Assembly (NCBI GenBank): GCA_050740455.1 | Contig: JBOIDF010000009.1 | Location: 1 to 64,000, forward strand | Source of the DNA: USCg-Taylor sp050740455 | GTDB lineage: Bacteria; Pseudomonadota; Gammaproteobacteria; JACCXJ01 | Length of the DNA stretch: 64,000 nt | Direction: 5' to 3' | Shown here: piece after piece, positions 1 to 8,795 of the stretch | How positions within the stretch are numbered: the first letter of the stretch is position 1 | Layout: every line of letters begins with the position of its first letter | Notes under the pieces: model-generated | Told to the model about the DNA's origin: nothing | The model's database searches: none | What the model saw: the letters and a program-made list of their open reading frames with translations, nothing else | Translations under genes and position numbers: made by a program

Positions 1-92
1 CTAATGTGTTTGCGCTCCATCCGAAACCTCCTGATCGCTTGGTTGTACTACTCATTAAACGATCAGATCGGGTGGAGCACTTTAAGTTCCCC

Positions 93-1133
93 TTATTTTT
101 CAATAAGTTTAAAGATCCTACCTATGATCATCGTATAGAAGGCCATAGCGGAGCCGCGCTCGCGGGGCTCGGCGCGTTCCACGAGCAGACTGAAGAGCAC
201 GGGGTAGGTGTAACCATGACCGGTTCCGCAAAGGAGTCCCGCTACCAGCACGTGCACGGGCGTCTGTGCGGCCGATAGAACGGTGAAGCCCAGCGCATAA
301 AAAGACATCGCAATGCCGAGCATGCGCCGTGTCCCGAGCCGATCCGGGATCCAGCCCAAGAACACGCGCGGTGCGACGGCGATCGTGGCATAGGCGCTAC
401 AGAAAGGGCCGACGCTACCTATATTCACGGTCGATATAAATGTCTTCAGAAACGCGAAAAGCCCCTGCAGCGAGACGAAAAACGCGATCAACGCGCACCA
501 CATCGGCAGCAGATTCCACTGAGTCGCGGCCGCAAAGATACCGCGCGACGGAAGGCTGGCGTCGGCATGCGTGACCAGCACATCGCGCAGCGGCAAACAC
601 ATGATTAAGCCGATAACGGCAAAACCAAGCGCGCCGAAGAACAGCTCCCGGTAGTTGGCGTATGCCAGGATGACGTCGCCAAACTGCGCACCGAGCCCAA
701 TCGTGATCAACCCCGCGGTGCCGAAGATAGCCAAGCCGTGGGTGCGTCGCTGTGCAGGAACGAGGTCAGCACCATAAGTAAACAAGGCCGTGTACCACAT
801 AGTGTGGGCCACACCATCGAGCAGGCGTACGAGGTACACAAACGGTCCCAGCGAGTCGATGAAGAGATAAAGCGTGATCGTGACGATAAATAGTACCCAA
901 CCGCCGAGGATCACAACGCGCCGGCCACGTGCGTCCATCCCCCGCCCTACGAGCGGTTAGGCGATCACCGCACCCAACGCCTGCACCGCCATGATACGGC
1001 CGATTTCCGCCTCCCCCGCCCCGAGCTGTTGCAGAAAACCGGGCAGGCGTACGAACAGGAAGCCCGCGAGACTGAGCATCGATGTAGCGCACGCGGCCAG
1101 CACGAACGCGCGCGTGAACAGAGGCGGCTTCAT
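93..1133 (-). pseudogene. MFS transporter, interrupted by in-frame stop and truncated
   Basis: Major facilitator superfamily permease. Reading from the ATG at 1133, codon 59 is TAA (957-959), between the residues VIA and PLVGRG, and the frame stays open on both sides. A single CAA-to-TAA change would explain it. An internal ATG at 938 leaves 281 codons. Hydrophobic helices and the loop RGMDARGRR, a typical MFS cytoplasmic loop, support the family. The C-terminus (ending GRIFKLIEK) is abnormal and the total of about 346 codons is shorter than the usual 400, so the 3' end seems replaced by foreign sequence near 93-130. Substrate unknown. Alternative: a sequencing error at codon 59. Confidence 0.75.
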
Positions 1134-1485
1134 GAGTGGCCTTTGCTCTGCCCCTACTTAGCTAACGTGACCTGCTGGACCGCGGGCACGGTTGTTCTAT
1201 AAGCCCTAGAAGCCACCAACACCGCCTCCCCACGATTTAAAACCCAATACTCACCCGCGGAGGTGGCGCGTTGCTATACGCCAACGGCCGAGGACATCGC
1301 GTCGTGCGATCGGTGGCCAAGGGCGATACGACGCGGCTGGGGTTTATCCCGTTGCTCAAGACCTTTCGGCCATCGAGCAGGGAGTAGCAGCGGATGATTT
1401 CATCCGTCTAGATGATGAAAAATCTGGCAGTCCCTTGGTCCTGGCTCGACGCTTTCCGTGTATCCGCCGCCTCGCCACCAAAAAT
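1134..1485. other. gene-poor intergenic stretch
   Basis: No convincing gene, RNA or repeat is visible here. The stretch separates two decayed genes that both read leftward. Confidence 0.4.
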
Positions 1486-1859
1486 CTAGTTGCGCTGGTA
1501 TGTCCCGACTAGTTGCACCTGGTCGAGGATATGGCCCTGCATCCCGTTTTCCAGTGCTACCGCAGTCGGTTTGCCGAGGTCGGGCAACACCACATCGAGC
1601 GCATAGAGCTTGTGGAAGTAACGATGGCGGCCGATCGGCGGGCAGGGGCCCCCGTAGCCTGTGCGCTTCCAGTCGTTCAACCCCTCGCGTGTGCCGGACG
1701 GCAGATCGCGCGGAACGACCGCCTCCGGGAGCCCGGCGGCGGTCGGCGGGAGGTTCCGGACCAGGCCAATGGCGGTGAGATGTCCTTGCCGTCGCAGGTG
1801 TATGCTTGGGGCATGGTGCCGTTGTGGGCGAAGGCCGACGAGGTCAGTGACAGGCTCAT
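1486..1859 (-). pseudogene. YbhB/YbcL-family (PEBP) protein with internal deletion
   Basis: Phosphatidylethanolamine-binding-protein / Raf-kinase-inhibitor-like family. The N-terminal part from ATG 1859 reads MSLSLTSSAFAHNGTMP and continues through CDGKDISPPLAWSG, the usual family start. The rest of the protein (NLPPTAAGLPEAV, then TGYGGPCPP and HRYFHKLYALD, ending GTYQRN) lies in another frame. The central part that should carry the DPDAP motif and the WVHWV strand is absent, so about 30 codons were deleted near 1755-1770 and the frame was shifted. The sequence still reads as recent family sequence, which suggests a young lesion. Confidence 0.75.
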
Positions 1860-2656
1860 GGGTTTGCCTCCTTCTCAGCCGCCAGGCTGTGGGCCACCAG
1901 CCCGAGCAGGCACAGCGTGACGGTGTGAATCCGATCGCGGACCGATGCATGGAACGTCCCCCTCCTTGCCCTCGGGATTTGCCGGTTGCCATCATAGATA
2001 GACAGTGTGCCGCAGTTCCTCAAGCCAAGGACAAAGTCGTGGCGATGGCGGAACGAGTCTTATCCGCTGGCATGCGGCACTTGCCGGCGTGGATCTCTGT
2101 AGCGAGACCAAAAATCAGATCGGCCTCGCATGGAGCCATCTGTACCGCGCTATCTGTGTTTTAGTCACTCCCGGACAATCACACGATTAACTTCAGTAGC
2201 ATTTCGCATCGTTCTGATCGCGATGGTTGAAAGCATGTGCAGACCTCTGAAAGCTCAGCTTCGGAGAGATCGTGTCACTGCGATCGCTGGCTTTTTCTGT
2301 TCCATCAGCAGCGGCGGCTACGAACAGTTGCGAATGGGTGGACCGTTAGCTCGCAACTTAAACTGTCCCTAAAACTATGCGACGGCAGCGCTATCCTGAG
2401 CTTTACGCTTATCTGGGCGACACCGTGTGGTAGACTCTAACTTACGGCTCTTCCGCTCTACGGGTTGTTGTGATTAGGTTACCATCTGGGGTTGTGAGGC
2501 CCGAGTGATGGATCAAAGCAGGCGTTCACCTGCTATTATCCACCTGTCCTGGGGAAGGATGGAAATGGACGGTTATGCTCCGTTCAAGGACGCCAAGGTT
2601 TATCCTGGTGGTGCCAGAGAGTGGGACTGGCGTGAAACAGAGACCCATCATGTACC
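1860..2656. other. gene-poor stretch between decayed genes
   Basis: About 800 bases with only short spurious frames. No tRNA-like or terminator-like structure was recognised. It probably consists of eroded sequence. Confidence 0.35.
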
Positions 2657-2876
2657 GTTTGCGCGGCGGCCCTCGTCTGTACATTTCGGCCATCCTGTCC
2701 CCGAAATGCACTCGGTCTCGCCGCGACTAATTCCTTTCGCCGCGACCGTCCTGCGCTCAAGCACGCTACGTCGCTATCGCTCGCGCGTGCCTTCACTCAA
2801 TGACTTTACGCCGTCCATCTAGAGGACGGCCATCGCGGGCTCCTCGCCTCGGCGTTCCGCCTTCCATGGCTCGTCG
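2657..2876 (+). repeat. 220-bp dispersed repeat, copy A
   Basis: This segment recurs nearly unchanged at 46184-46383 (same orientation) and at 48500-48719 (inverted). It contains two strong inverted repeats: CATTTCGG/CCGAAATG (2682-2689 with 2701-2708) and GCCGTCC/GGACGGC (2810-2816 with 2824-2830, loop ATCTAGA). It has no transposase of its own. The right edge directly abuts an Mth938-type gene fragment. It could be a non-autonomous mobile element or a REP-like structured repeat. Confidence 0.85.
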
Positions 2877-2883
2877 CCGGCAT

Positions 2884-3104
2884 TCAACCGGCCGATGTGC
2901 AGGAATTAGTGGATAACGGTGCCGAGGTCATCGTCCTTTCAGCAGGGATCCTGAACTACCGTTCGGGTGTGTCCCGAAACACTACGGCTTCTCGAACACA
3001 AAGGGATCACGACCCATGTACTTCAGACTGAGAAGGCCGTCAGCCTTTACAACCGGTTGTGCAAAAAGGAACGGGTCGGTGGGTTGTTCCATTCCACGTG
3101 CTGA
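2884..3104 (+). pseudogene. Mth938-domain (DUF498-like) protein fragment, frameshifted
   Basis: The first part reads VQELVDNGAEVIVLSAG. After a frameshift near 2960-2970 it continues PETLRLLEHKGI, then VLQTEKAVSLYNRL and GLFHSTC before a stop. This order matches the small Mth938-like domain family (VIV-G-G near the start, PET-LE-KGI, AV-YN-L and LFHxTC at the end). The N-terminus is lost where the sequence meets dispersed repeat copy A. Function in the family is unclear. Confidence 0.6.
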
Positions 3105-3317
3105 TTGATGCCTTTCAGTGGCAACATTCCAAGCCACCCTCCCCTACCTGGAAATTGTTCCTAGCCAATCATCTCGCTGATTTGGTCGCCATCGACTTTT
3201 CCATTTTTATCTTTTTAAATGTTAATTAATCTATCCAATGTTATTTACGAGCTGGACGCGTCTGTCCGTGGCATACCTCGATGGTTCGCAGGAGTGAAAC
3301 ATTCACAGCTGTATATT

Positions 3318-3620
3318 TTACCTTCGTTCACCTATTGGGGTTCGTTCCATGACACCAAAAATACATTCAAAGTAACAAGCATTTCGCGGCGTGGACGCTC
3401 TCGCTTCGGTGACCCTGCCGTCGTCAGGTACCTGAGTCTCCCGACCCTGCGGCGTGTCCATCTCTAGACCGAGGTGAGTGCGCCACCGATGGTAATACTC
3501 GAAGTACCTCGTGAGGATCCGTTTCAGGTGGCCCTCGTTGAAAACGATGATGCGGTCCAGGCAATCGCGGCGGATACTGCCAATGATCCTTTCCACGTAC
3601 GGATTTTTCCAGGGGATCAA
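3318..3620 (-). mobile_element. integrase-core transposase, C-terminal fragment
   Basis: About 100 codons reading WKNPYVERIIGSIRRDCLD, then YHRWRTHLGLEMDTP. This is the C-terminal end of a DDE integrase-core transposase; the E in NPYVERIIG is the usual third catalytic acid. No N-terminal half is visible upstream, so the copy is dead. The tail after PQGRETQVP is probably natural. A short similar sequence, roughly GGAATTGTTCCTAG, lies on both sides (near 3151 and 3712), which might reflect the old borders of the element. Confidence 0.75.
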
Positions 3621-3932
3621 TGTCAGCGGCGGAGCGAAAATCGGAGAGGATATGACTCCCTTATCTGGTCTTGGCGACTAACTGCGCGACACGCAAGACT
3701 GCAATCAGCATGGAATTGTTCCTAGAATCTGTGACTTGCGACGCACACCCCCGGGGGCAGGTCACTCGCAAATCATCGTGCACGCGGTTGCTTCCGCTCG
3801 CGAAACCGGCTATACACTTGGTTCCGGCGCAAACTCCTGGGGGCTTTCGCACAGGTTGGCAGAGGGGGTGATGCCTTTACCGGATGGCGGTGGGCCTTTT
3901 GTTCCGTCCGAACAACAACGAGGATCCTAACC
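3621..3932. other. intergenic stretch before membrane-protein gene
   Basis: No gene recognised. The AACGAGGATCC just upstream of 3933 gives a weak ribosome-binding site for the next gene. Confidence 0.3.
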
Positions 3933-4502
3933 ATGTCATTACAAGAAACCATTTCGAATCAACTGAAGGTCATCGCAGACAAGGCCGATCTGTTTCCCGA
4001 TCTCAATGATGCACTGGTCCTGGGAGGCATGGTCGTACTATCGTTAATCGGCCTCTTCATCACAACCGTGTGGCTACAGGGTAGCCATCTATACTGGACC
4101 ATCATCGTGCCTGTATTCGCGATAATTAGTCTCGTCACTCAGTGGCCGCGGCTCCGCGGAGAAGAGACGAAATGGATTCAGTTGTTGCGGGCGCAGTTGT
4201 TCCACTGGATCGGTTTGCTCGCCGCGATACAGCTTGCTTATATGATGGTGCGCATGGGTCGATTGAGCTATGAAGCCACCGGTTTCGTGGTGCTGCTGTT
4301 GGTGACCTTTACCGTTTTTCTACAAGGCGTCTATGTCGACTGGCGGTTTTATCTAGTTGGACTGTTTCTCGCCGTGTGTCTGGTCCTGGCAATGTACATC
4401 ACCGCTTATCTGTGGATAATCTTGTTGCTGGCCGTTGTGTTTGTGTTTGTCGGGATGAAATTCGTCAAGTATTACGGAAGTCGCGGAAAACCCGCGGCGT
4501 AG
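3933..4502 (+). CDS. small integral membrane protein, function unknown
   Basis: 189 residues with a short soluble N-terminus (about 1-28) followed by roughly six hydrophobic segments (about 29-50, 56-75, 88-108, 116-132, 135-155, 157-178) and a basic C-terminus (KFVKYYGSRGK). I do not recognise a named family and no catalytic motif is visible. GAGG precedes the ATG at a suitable distance. It is the only intact gene in the first 6 kb and is flanked by transposase relics on both sides, so it may be a survivor of the ancestral region or part of transferred DNA. Confidence 0.7.
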   Translation: MSLQETISNQLKVIADKADLFPDLNDALVLGGMVVLSLIGLFITTVWLQGSHLYWTIIVPVFAIISLVTQWPRLRGEETKWIQLLRAQLFHWIGLLAAIQLAYMMVRMGRLSYEATGFVVLLLVTFTVFLQGVYVDWRFYLVGLFLAVCLVLAMYITAYLWIILLLAVVFVFVGMKFVKYYGSRGKPAA

Positions 4503-4713
4503 AACTGCCATGTCGATGGTTCTGTTGCGAGGGATCTTGGTCAAGACGCGCAACGAATCGCGGCACACAAAACCAGCTCGATGACAGACCGATACGTAAA
4601 GACAAGAAGTGTGAAGCGCGTACAGCCTCTACGGCCCCAATCTCGGAAGAATATTCCGCAATCAGGCTAGATTCCTTGTTTAAACAGGGTTTGTGGTTGT
4701 TGAGTCAAGTTTA

Positions 4714-4945
4714 TCATGCGGCCAGTTTCATCTCGTCGCACCAAGTGTCGACCGCTCGTTGTGCCGCCTGGAAGGTACGCTGCAGAGAAGCGCGCGGCGC
4801 CACCGCCGTTGTGTTGATCAGTGCGAGTCCCGGGCGGAGGATACGTGCATACACGCGGGTATAGAACAGCGAATCGGTAGCAAAGCCATACGGCATAGCT
4901 GATGACTTCCGGCGGGTAGCGGTAACCGCGATACCTAACCCGGCA
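4714..4945 (-). mobile_element. chimeric transposase remnants (IS6-like N-terminus joined to another C-terminus)
   Basis: In one frame (about 4870-4940) the text YRGYRYPPEVISYAVWL matches the conserved N-terminal region of IS6-family transposases. It then passes into another frame (4714-4866) reading FYTRVYARILRPGLALI, ending DTWCDEMKLAA, which looks like the C-terminus of an unrelated transposase-like protein. Neither part is complete. The junction near 4866 suggests one element landed in, or recombined with, another. Confidence 0.5.
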
Positions 4946-5027
4946 TAAACCCGGCATAGCCGGAACCAAAGTGTTGAATGTACTATTTCTGGCGAATAGG
5001 CAATGAGAACCGAGACGAGTCATCGCC

Positions 5028-5986
5028 ATGAATCCCTTTATCGAACGCCATCAAGAGAAGATCAGCGCGGTACTCGCTTGTTTTGACCGCATCGTGATTA
5101 CCGGCATGCTGCCTGCGATTGGTCATGCCGAAGCCATGGCCGGTATCTGAGCGGACGCGGTATTCGTCTCTTTGACTATCCCCGCTGGGCAGAGCCGCTG
5201 CGAGAGGAGCTTCGGGCCCATGCCGAGCGGCTGGCCGCTGAGGCTTCTTTGGAAATCGAGTTCATCCGCAATTACAGGGCGTTTCGCAAAGAAGAGCGGA
5301 TCAAGGCGATTTTGGCTTCGCGCGCTTGGGACGCAAGCTCACCGGTTGGTAATGACTTTCACACCCGTATTTCGGGTACACGCATCCGCCACCATATGGG
5401 GCCAGCGAGCCTCAAGCTCTACGATAAATTGGGCCTCATGGCACGGGTGAAATGCACCGCCAACGATGTTTCTTTCTTCAAACACCACCGTTTTGTGGAA
5501 CACCGCGATGGGCGCAAGCAATTCAAACTCGCACCCCTTCGCAAAACTATCTATAGCCTCCCCGATCTTAGGCAACTGATGCAAGCCGCCACTGAGCGCT
5601 ATCTCCGCTTCATGACCAGCATCGATAACCCCGATGCGGGTCTGCACGCCATCGACCAAATGGCCAAACCCGCCCGAGAGAAGGACCGCTCCTATCGGGG
5701 CTTCAATCTCTTCCTCGGCGAAGACCGCGGTCTTTTTATCACCCTCGCACGCGGGGAGTGGGCCATCAGCGGCTTTCGCGCCTCTGATCTCCGAACCCAT
5801 CTCCGGGATCTCTCCACCGGCCGTGCCTCGTACCGGCTGAAACGTTTGCGCACCCACGGACTCATCAAAAAGATCGGACATCGCTACAAGTATTACCTCA
5901 CTACCTTCGGTCGTCGTGTGCTCACCACCGCACTCGCCATCCGAGAATACGTCGTCATGCCTGCTCTCACTAGCGCTACCGCATGA
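5028..5986 (+). pseudogene. degenerate copy of a conserved hypothetical protein found in multicopy
   Basis: The start (MNPFIERHQEKISAVL, then CFDRIVITG) stops in frame after about 40 codons. A shifted frame continues RGIRLFDYPRWAEPLREEL and then LEIEFIRNYRAFRKEERI. Near 5325-5345 the reading jumps directly to GNDFHTRISGTRIRHHMGP, so a central block of perhaps 250 residues is missing compared with what I recall of full-length members (about 500 residues). The C-terminal part is open to 5986 and ends in a winged-helix-like region (YRLKRLRTHGLIKKIG). Function of the family is unknown; its multicopy occurrence suggests a link with mobile DNA. Confidence 0.55.
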
Positions 5987-6063
5987 CACTCTTTGCTTTT
6001 TTGCACAAGATTCATGGATAAGAGACTAACCGGCAAACACATTGACCGGCCTCAGTATGAGAC

Positions 6064-6999
6064 CTACACCCATGGAGGATGCAGTGCGAGATCCCGAGCG
6101 CAGCAGGTTTTTTCACAAGCTTCCGAGCTGGCCTCGATGGACCGGCGCGCGGAGGCGGCGCCTAGGGCCATGAGGTCGCGGGCGTGCTCCGGCCACGGCT
6201 TGGGGGGCCAGAAAGTGATCGGGACGCCTATCCGCGGGCGCGGGGTGATGGTCTCGACGGCGACGACTGTCTTGCCGGCGCGCCGGGCGAGCTCGATCTT
6301 CCAGTGGAGCAACTCATCCGCAGTGAGCTGGTGGCCGGCCAGCATGGCGCCGGCAAAGCTGAAGCGGTCGCTCCGCTCTCGGGCGCGTACCTGGATGTGG
6401 TGGAGGATGCTGTGCACGACGATATAGGTCACGTCCGGGTCATCGATCCATTGCTCGACCGGCGCCGAGCAGCCGAGGCCACCGTCCCACAAGGTCTCGC
6501 CCTCCACGCGGCGCGGGGCGATGAGGCCGGGAAGCGCGCAGCTCGCGAGCATCGTGTCGGCGAGCGGGCCGTGATCGCGCACCTCGACGCGGCTGGTACG
6601 CAGATTGGTGACCGCAAGATGGAGCCGCGCGGTCGTGCAGTCTTCGATACGGCGCTCGCCGACCAGCTCGTGGAGCAGACGGCGCAGGTGCCGCCCTTCG
6701 AGCACCGCTGGCACGCCGCGCCAACCGAGCAGGGTGCCGAGGGCACGCAAAGGCATCCGCCATTCACGAAAGTGGGCGCACATATCCGGGCGCGTGAACG
6801 CGGCCTCCAACCGTTCGGTGGGGAGACCCGCCGCGTAGAGCCCGGCGACGATCGCGCCGGCGGACGAGCCTGCCACCGCGACCGGCCGGCGGCCGGCGGC
6901 GAGCAGCTCGCGCAGAAACCCGAAGTGGGTGGCGAAACCGAGAAAGGACGAGCCGAACGTAACCGCAAGGCGCGGAGGGGTGGATGTGAGATCAGGCAT
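6064..6999 (-). CDS. patatin-like phospholipase / RssA-type hydrolase
   Basis: Predicted serine acyl hydrolase of the patatin family, which typically cleaves acyl esters of phospholipids. From the ATG at 6999 (MPDLTSTPPRLAVTF) the protein has about 311 residues. The nucleophile elbow GSSAG is at 44-48 (Ser46) and the partner aspartate in WDGG is at 182. The oxyanion-loop region reads FGSSFLGFATH instead of the usual glycine-rich GSGxxRG, one residue shorter and without the arginine. I chose 6999 because homology starts there and it overlaps the upstream gene by 8 bases, implying coupling. The last roughly 20 residues (ACEKTCCARD...) are encoded by a dispersed repeat (6094-6122) and are probably not native. 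Confidence 0.8.
   Translation of the reverse strand: MPDLTSTPPRLAVTFGSSFLGFATHFGFLRELLAAGRRPVAVAGSSAGAIVAGLYAAGLPTERLEAAFTRPDMCAHFREWRMPLRALGTLLGWRGVPAVLEGRHLRRLLHELVGERRIEDCTTARLHLAVTNLRTSRVEVRDHGPLADTMLASCALPGLIAPRRVEGETLWDGGLGCSAPVEQWIDDPDVTYIVVHSILHHIQVRARERSDRFSFAGAMLAGHQLTADELLHWKIELARRAGKTVVAVETITPRPRIGVPITFWPPKPWPEHARDLMALGAASARRSIEASSEACEKTCCARDLALHPPWV
6094..6122 (-). repeat. solo end of foldback-type dispersed repeat
   Basis: On the minus strand this reads AGCTTGTGAAAAAACC followed by TGCTGCGCTCGG. The same end occurs at 10491-10518 and as both inverted ends of the 140-bp element at 52357-52496. Here it forms the 3' end of the patatin-like gene. Confidence 0.75.
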
Positions 7000-7966
7000 C
7001 GGCAGGCTTTTTATGTACCGGCGCGCGTAACCAGAAAAACACCCCGGCGCCGGGCAAGGACCAGGTCGCACCGACGAAGAATCCAGTAAGGGAAACCAAC
7101 ACGGCCGTCGCCGGAGCCACGGCGCAGAGGGGCACGAGCAAGGCTTGGAATACGGCCTCGCGCAAGCCGAGGCCGGAGAGTGTGACCGGCAGCATGGTGA
7201 TCACATCGATCACCGGCATGAGGCTGAGCGCGTCGGCGAGCGCCCAGGCCATGCCCTGCGCGCGCGCGGCAAAATAGTAGAGCCCGACGTTGCCGGCGTG
7301 GCAGACCCCGGCGAGGAGCAGCACGGCGAGGGCCTGCCTGCGGCCGGCGAAGAAAAGATCGAAGACGCCCGCGAGCTCCGAAATTCGCCTGCCGAACGGA
7401 AACCGGCGCGGATGCCGGAGCGGCCACCCCGGATGGTTGATGAGATACCAAGCCGCCATCGCGAGCCCCGCTGTGCCGAGGAAAAAGAGCACCGTGTGGA
7501 AGAGCGCGGCGGTCGCGGGTGCGCGCTGAAACCACTCGGCACGCAGCGCGGCGACCACGGTGGTCCAGATCATCACGATAAAAAGGCCGGAGAGCCGCTC
7601 CATGAGCATGGCGAGCACGGCGGCGATCTTCCGCTCCGGGTGCCAGAACATGACGGCCGCGATCTTTGCCGCATCGCCTCCCGCCGTGCCGGGAAGAAAG
7701 AGTGAGATGAACAACCCGAGAAAATGCAACCCCGCCGCGTGGGGGAAACCGAGTGGCACGCCGGCGATGCGCAGGCACAGCCACCAGCGCAGCGCGCCGG
7801 CCAGCTCATTCATCCCGCCCGCGAGCCACGCAGGCAGGAGCCAACGGGGCGCGGGCGGCGTGGGCATTGCGGCGAGCTGGGCGCGAATTGCGGGGTCACG
7901 CGCGATCCACCAGAGAAGCGCGACGGTAATGAGCACGCGCAGGAGGGTCCAAAGAAAACGTTTCAC
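6992..7966 (-). CDS. LPG-synthase transmembrane-region family protein (UPF0104-like)
   Basis: 324 residues, mostly hydrophobic, with about eight membrane helices. It belongs to the lysylphosphatidylglycerol-synthase TM-region / UPF0104 family of inner-membrane proteins. Family marks include ALRWWLCLRIAG, the polar loop FLPGTAGGDAAKI (about 91-103) and LPVTLSGLGLREAVF near the C-terminus. It lacks a soluble aminoacyl-transfer domain, so it is more likely a lipid or glycolipid translocation/assembly factor than a complete MprF. It sits between the downstream patatin gene (8-base overlap) and a methyltransferase upstream, in one leftward operon. Confidence 0.8.
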   Translation of the reverse strand: MKRFLWTLLRVLITVALLWWIARDPAIRAQLAAMPTPPAPRWLLPAWLAGGMNELAGALRWWLCLRIAGVPLGFPHAAGLHFLGLFISLFLPGTAGGDAAKIAAVMFWHPERKIAAVLAMLMERLSGLFIVMIWTTVVAALRAEWFQRAPATAALFHTVLFFLGTAGLAMAAWYLINHPGWPLRHPRRFPFGRRISELAGVFDLFFAGRRQALAVLLLAGVCHAGNVGLYYFAARAQGMAWALADALSLMPVIDVITMLPVTLSGLGLREAVFQALLVPLCAVAPATAVLVSLTGFFVGATWSLPGAGVFFWLRAPVHKKPADA

Positions 7967-8063
7967 GCGCCCGGCACGTGCCTACGCAATGGTCGGCCAC
8001 AGCCCATTCGCAGCCGCGTGCATGCTATGCTGGGAGGGCCGGCTGCGTTCACAGCAGGTCCGG

Positions 8064-8795
8064 CTATGGAGAATGATATGCGTACGGGCCGAGCCTAGCG
8101 ACAAGCAACACGTTCGCAAAGGGTGTACCTTGACTCATCGGCACCGGCTCGACCGTGAAGCCGAGCCGGCAGAGCGACGTTTGCCAGTCTTGCAGGGAGC
8201 GGCAATAAAGCCTGGAAAGCCGATGGCCGCGGATGAAACTCACAAGGTGATCGGCCCAGTGGGAGATCCTGAACGGCAGGCCGCCGGCGGCGTCCCCCAC
8301 CCGTATCAGCAGCACGCCCACGGGCATCAGGGCCTCCCGCACCCGCCGTAACACGTCGTCTTGTGCGGAGTAGTCGATGTAATGCAGTACATCGAAGATG
8401 ACGATCGCATCGGACTTGCCGAAGTCCGCGGTGCGCATGTCGGCGAGGACGAACTCCGCCCGCTCGCCGAGCGCCCGGCTGGCCCGCCGCACGTCGCGCG
8501 GCATCAACTCGACCCCCCGATAGGCCAAGGGTTTTGGGGCCGGCGGCCAGCGTGCCGGCCACTGGCCCGCCTCAAACAGGGCGCGCGCCGCAAGCAGCCA
8601 TGAAGCCAGCAAGCCCTGGCCGCAGCCGAGGTCGAGAATCCGTGCGTGGTCCGGGATCAGACCCAGCTCCAGCAGGCCGAGAAATACCGGGTCGCGACCG
8701 AGCTTGCCGCGGGCAAAGTACCAGGCGAAACGGCCGGCAGATCGGTAGGGACCGGCGGCGGTATCAAGCAATGCCCGCCTGAATGCAGTGCTCAT
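8064..8795 (-). CDS. class I SAM-dependent methyltransferase
   Basis: 243 residues. Motif I ILDLGCGQG is at 53-61, followed by GVELMPRDV (ribose-binding acidic region), ADMRTADFG and the family post-II text FDVLHYIDY. The substrate is not evident; in this setting a lipid-linked or envelope metabolite is likely, by inference only. Its ATG overlaps the end of the polysaccharide deacetylase gene by 4 bases (8792-8795), so the two are translationally coupled. About 100 bases separate it from the next gene downstream. Confidence 0.8.
   Translation of the reverse strand: MSTAFRRALLDTAAGPYRSAGRFAWYFARGKLGRDPVFLGLLELGLIPDHARILDLGCGQGLLASWLLAARALFEAGQWPARWPPAPKPLAYRGVELMPRDVRRASRALGERAEFVLADMRTADFGKSDAIVIFDVLHYIDYSAQDDVLRRVREALMPVGVLLIRVGDAAGGLPFRISHWADHLVSFIRGHRLSRLYCRSLQDWQTSLCRLGFTVEPVPMSQGTPFANVLLVARLGPYAYHSP

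Noticed and set aside
5339..5989. 216-codon minus-strand frame opposite the degenerate conserved gene
   Set aside because: No recognisable motif; the plus strand carries the protein family text.
6184..7089. 301-codon plus-strand open frame opposite the patatin-like gene
   Set aside because: GC-rich shadow frame; composition is Arg/Gly/Ala-rich without motifs, and the minus strand has two clear overlapping genes.
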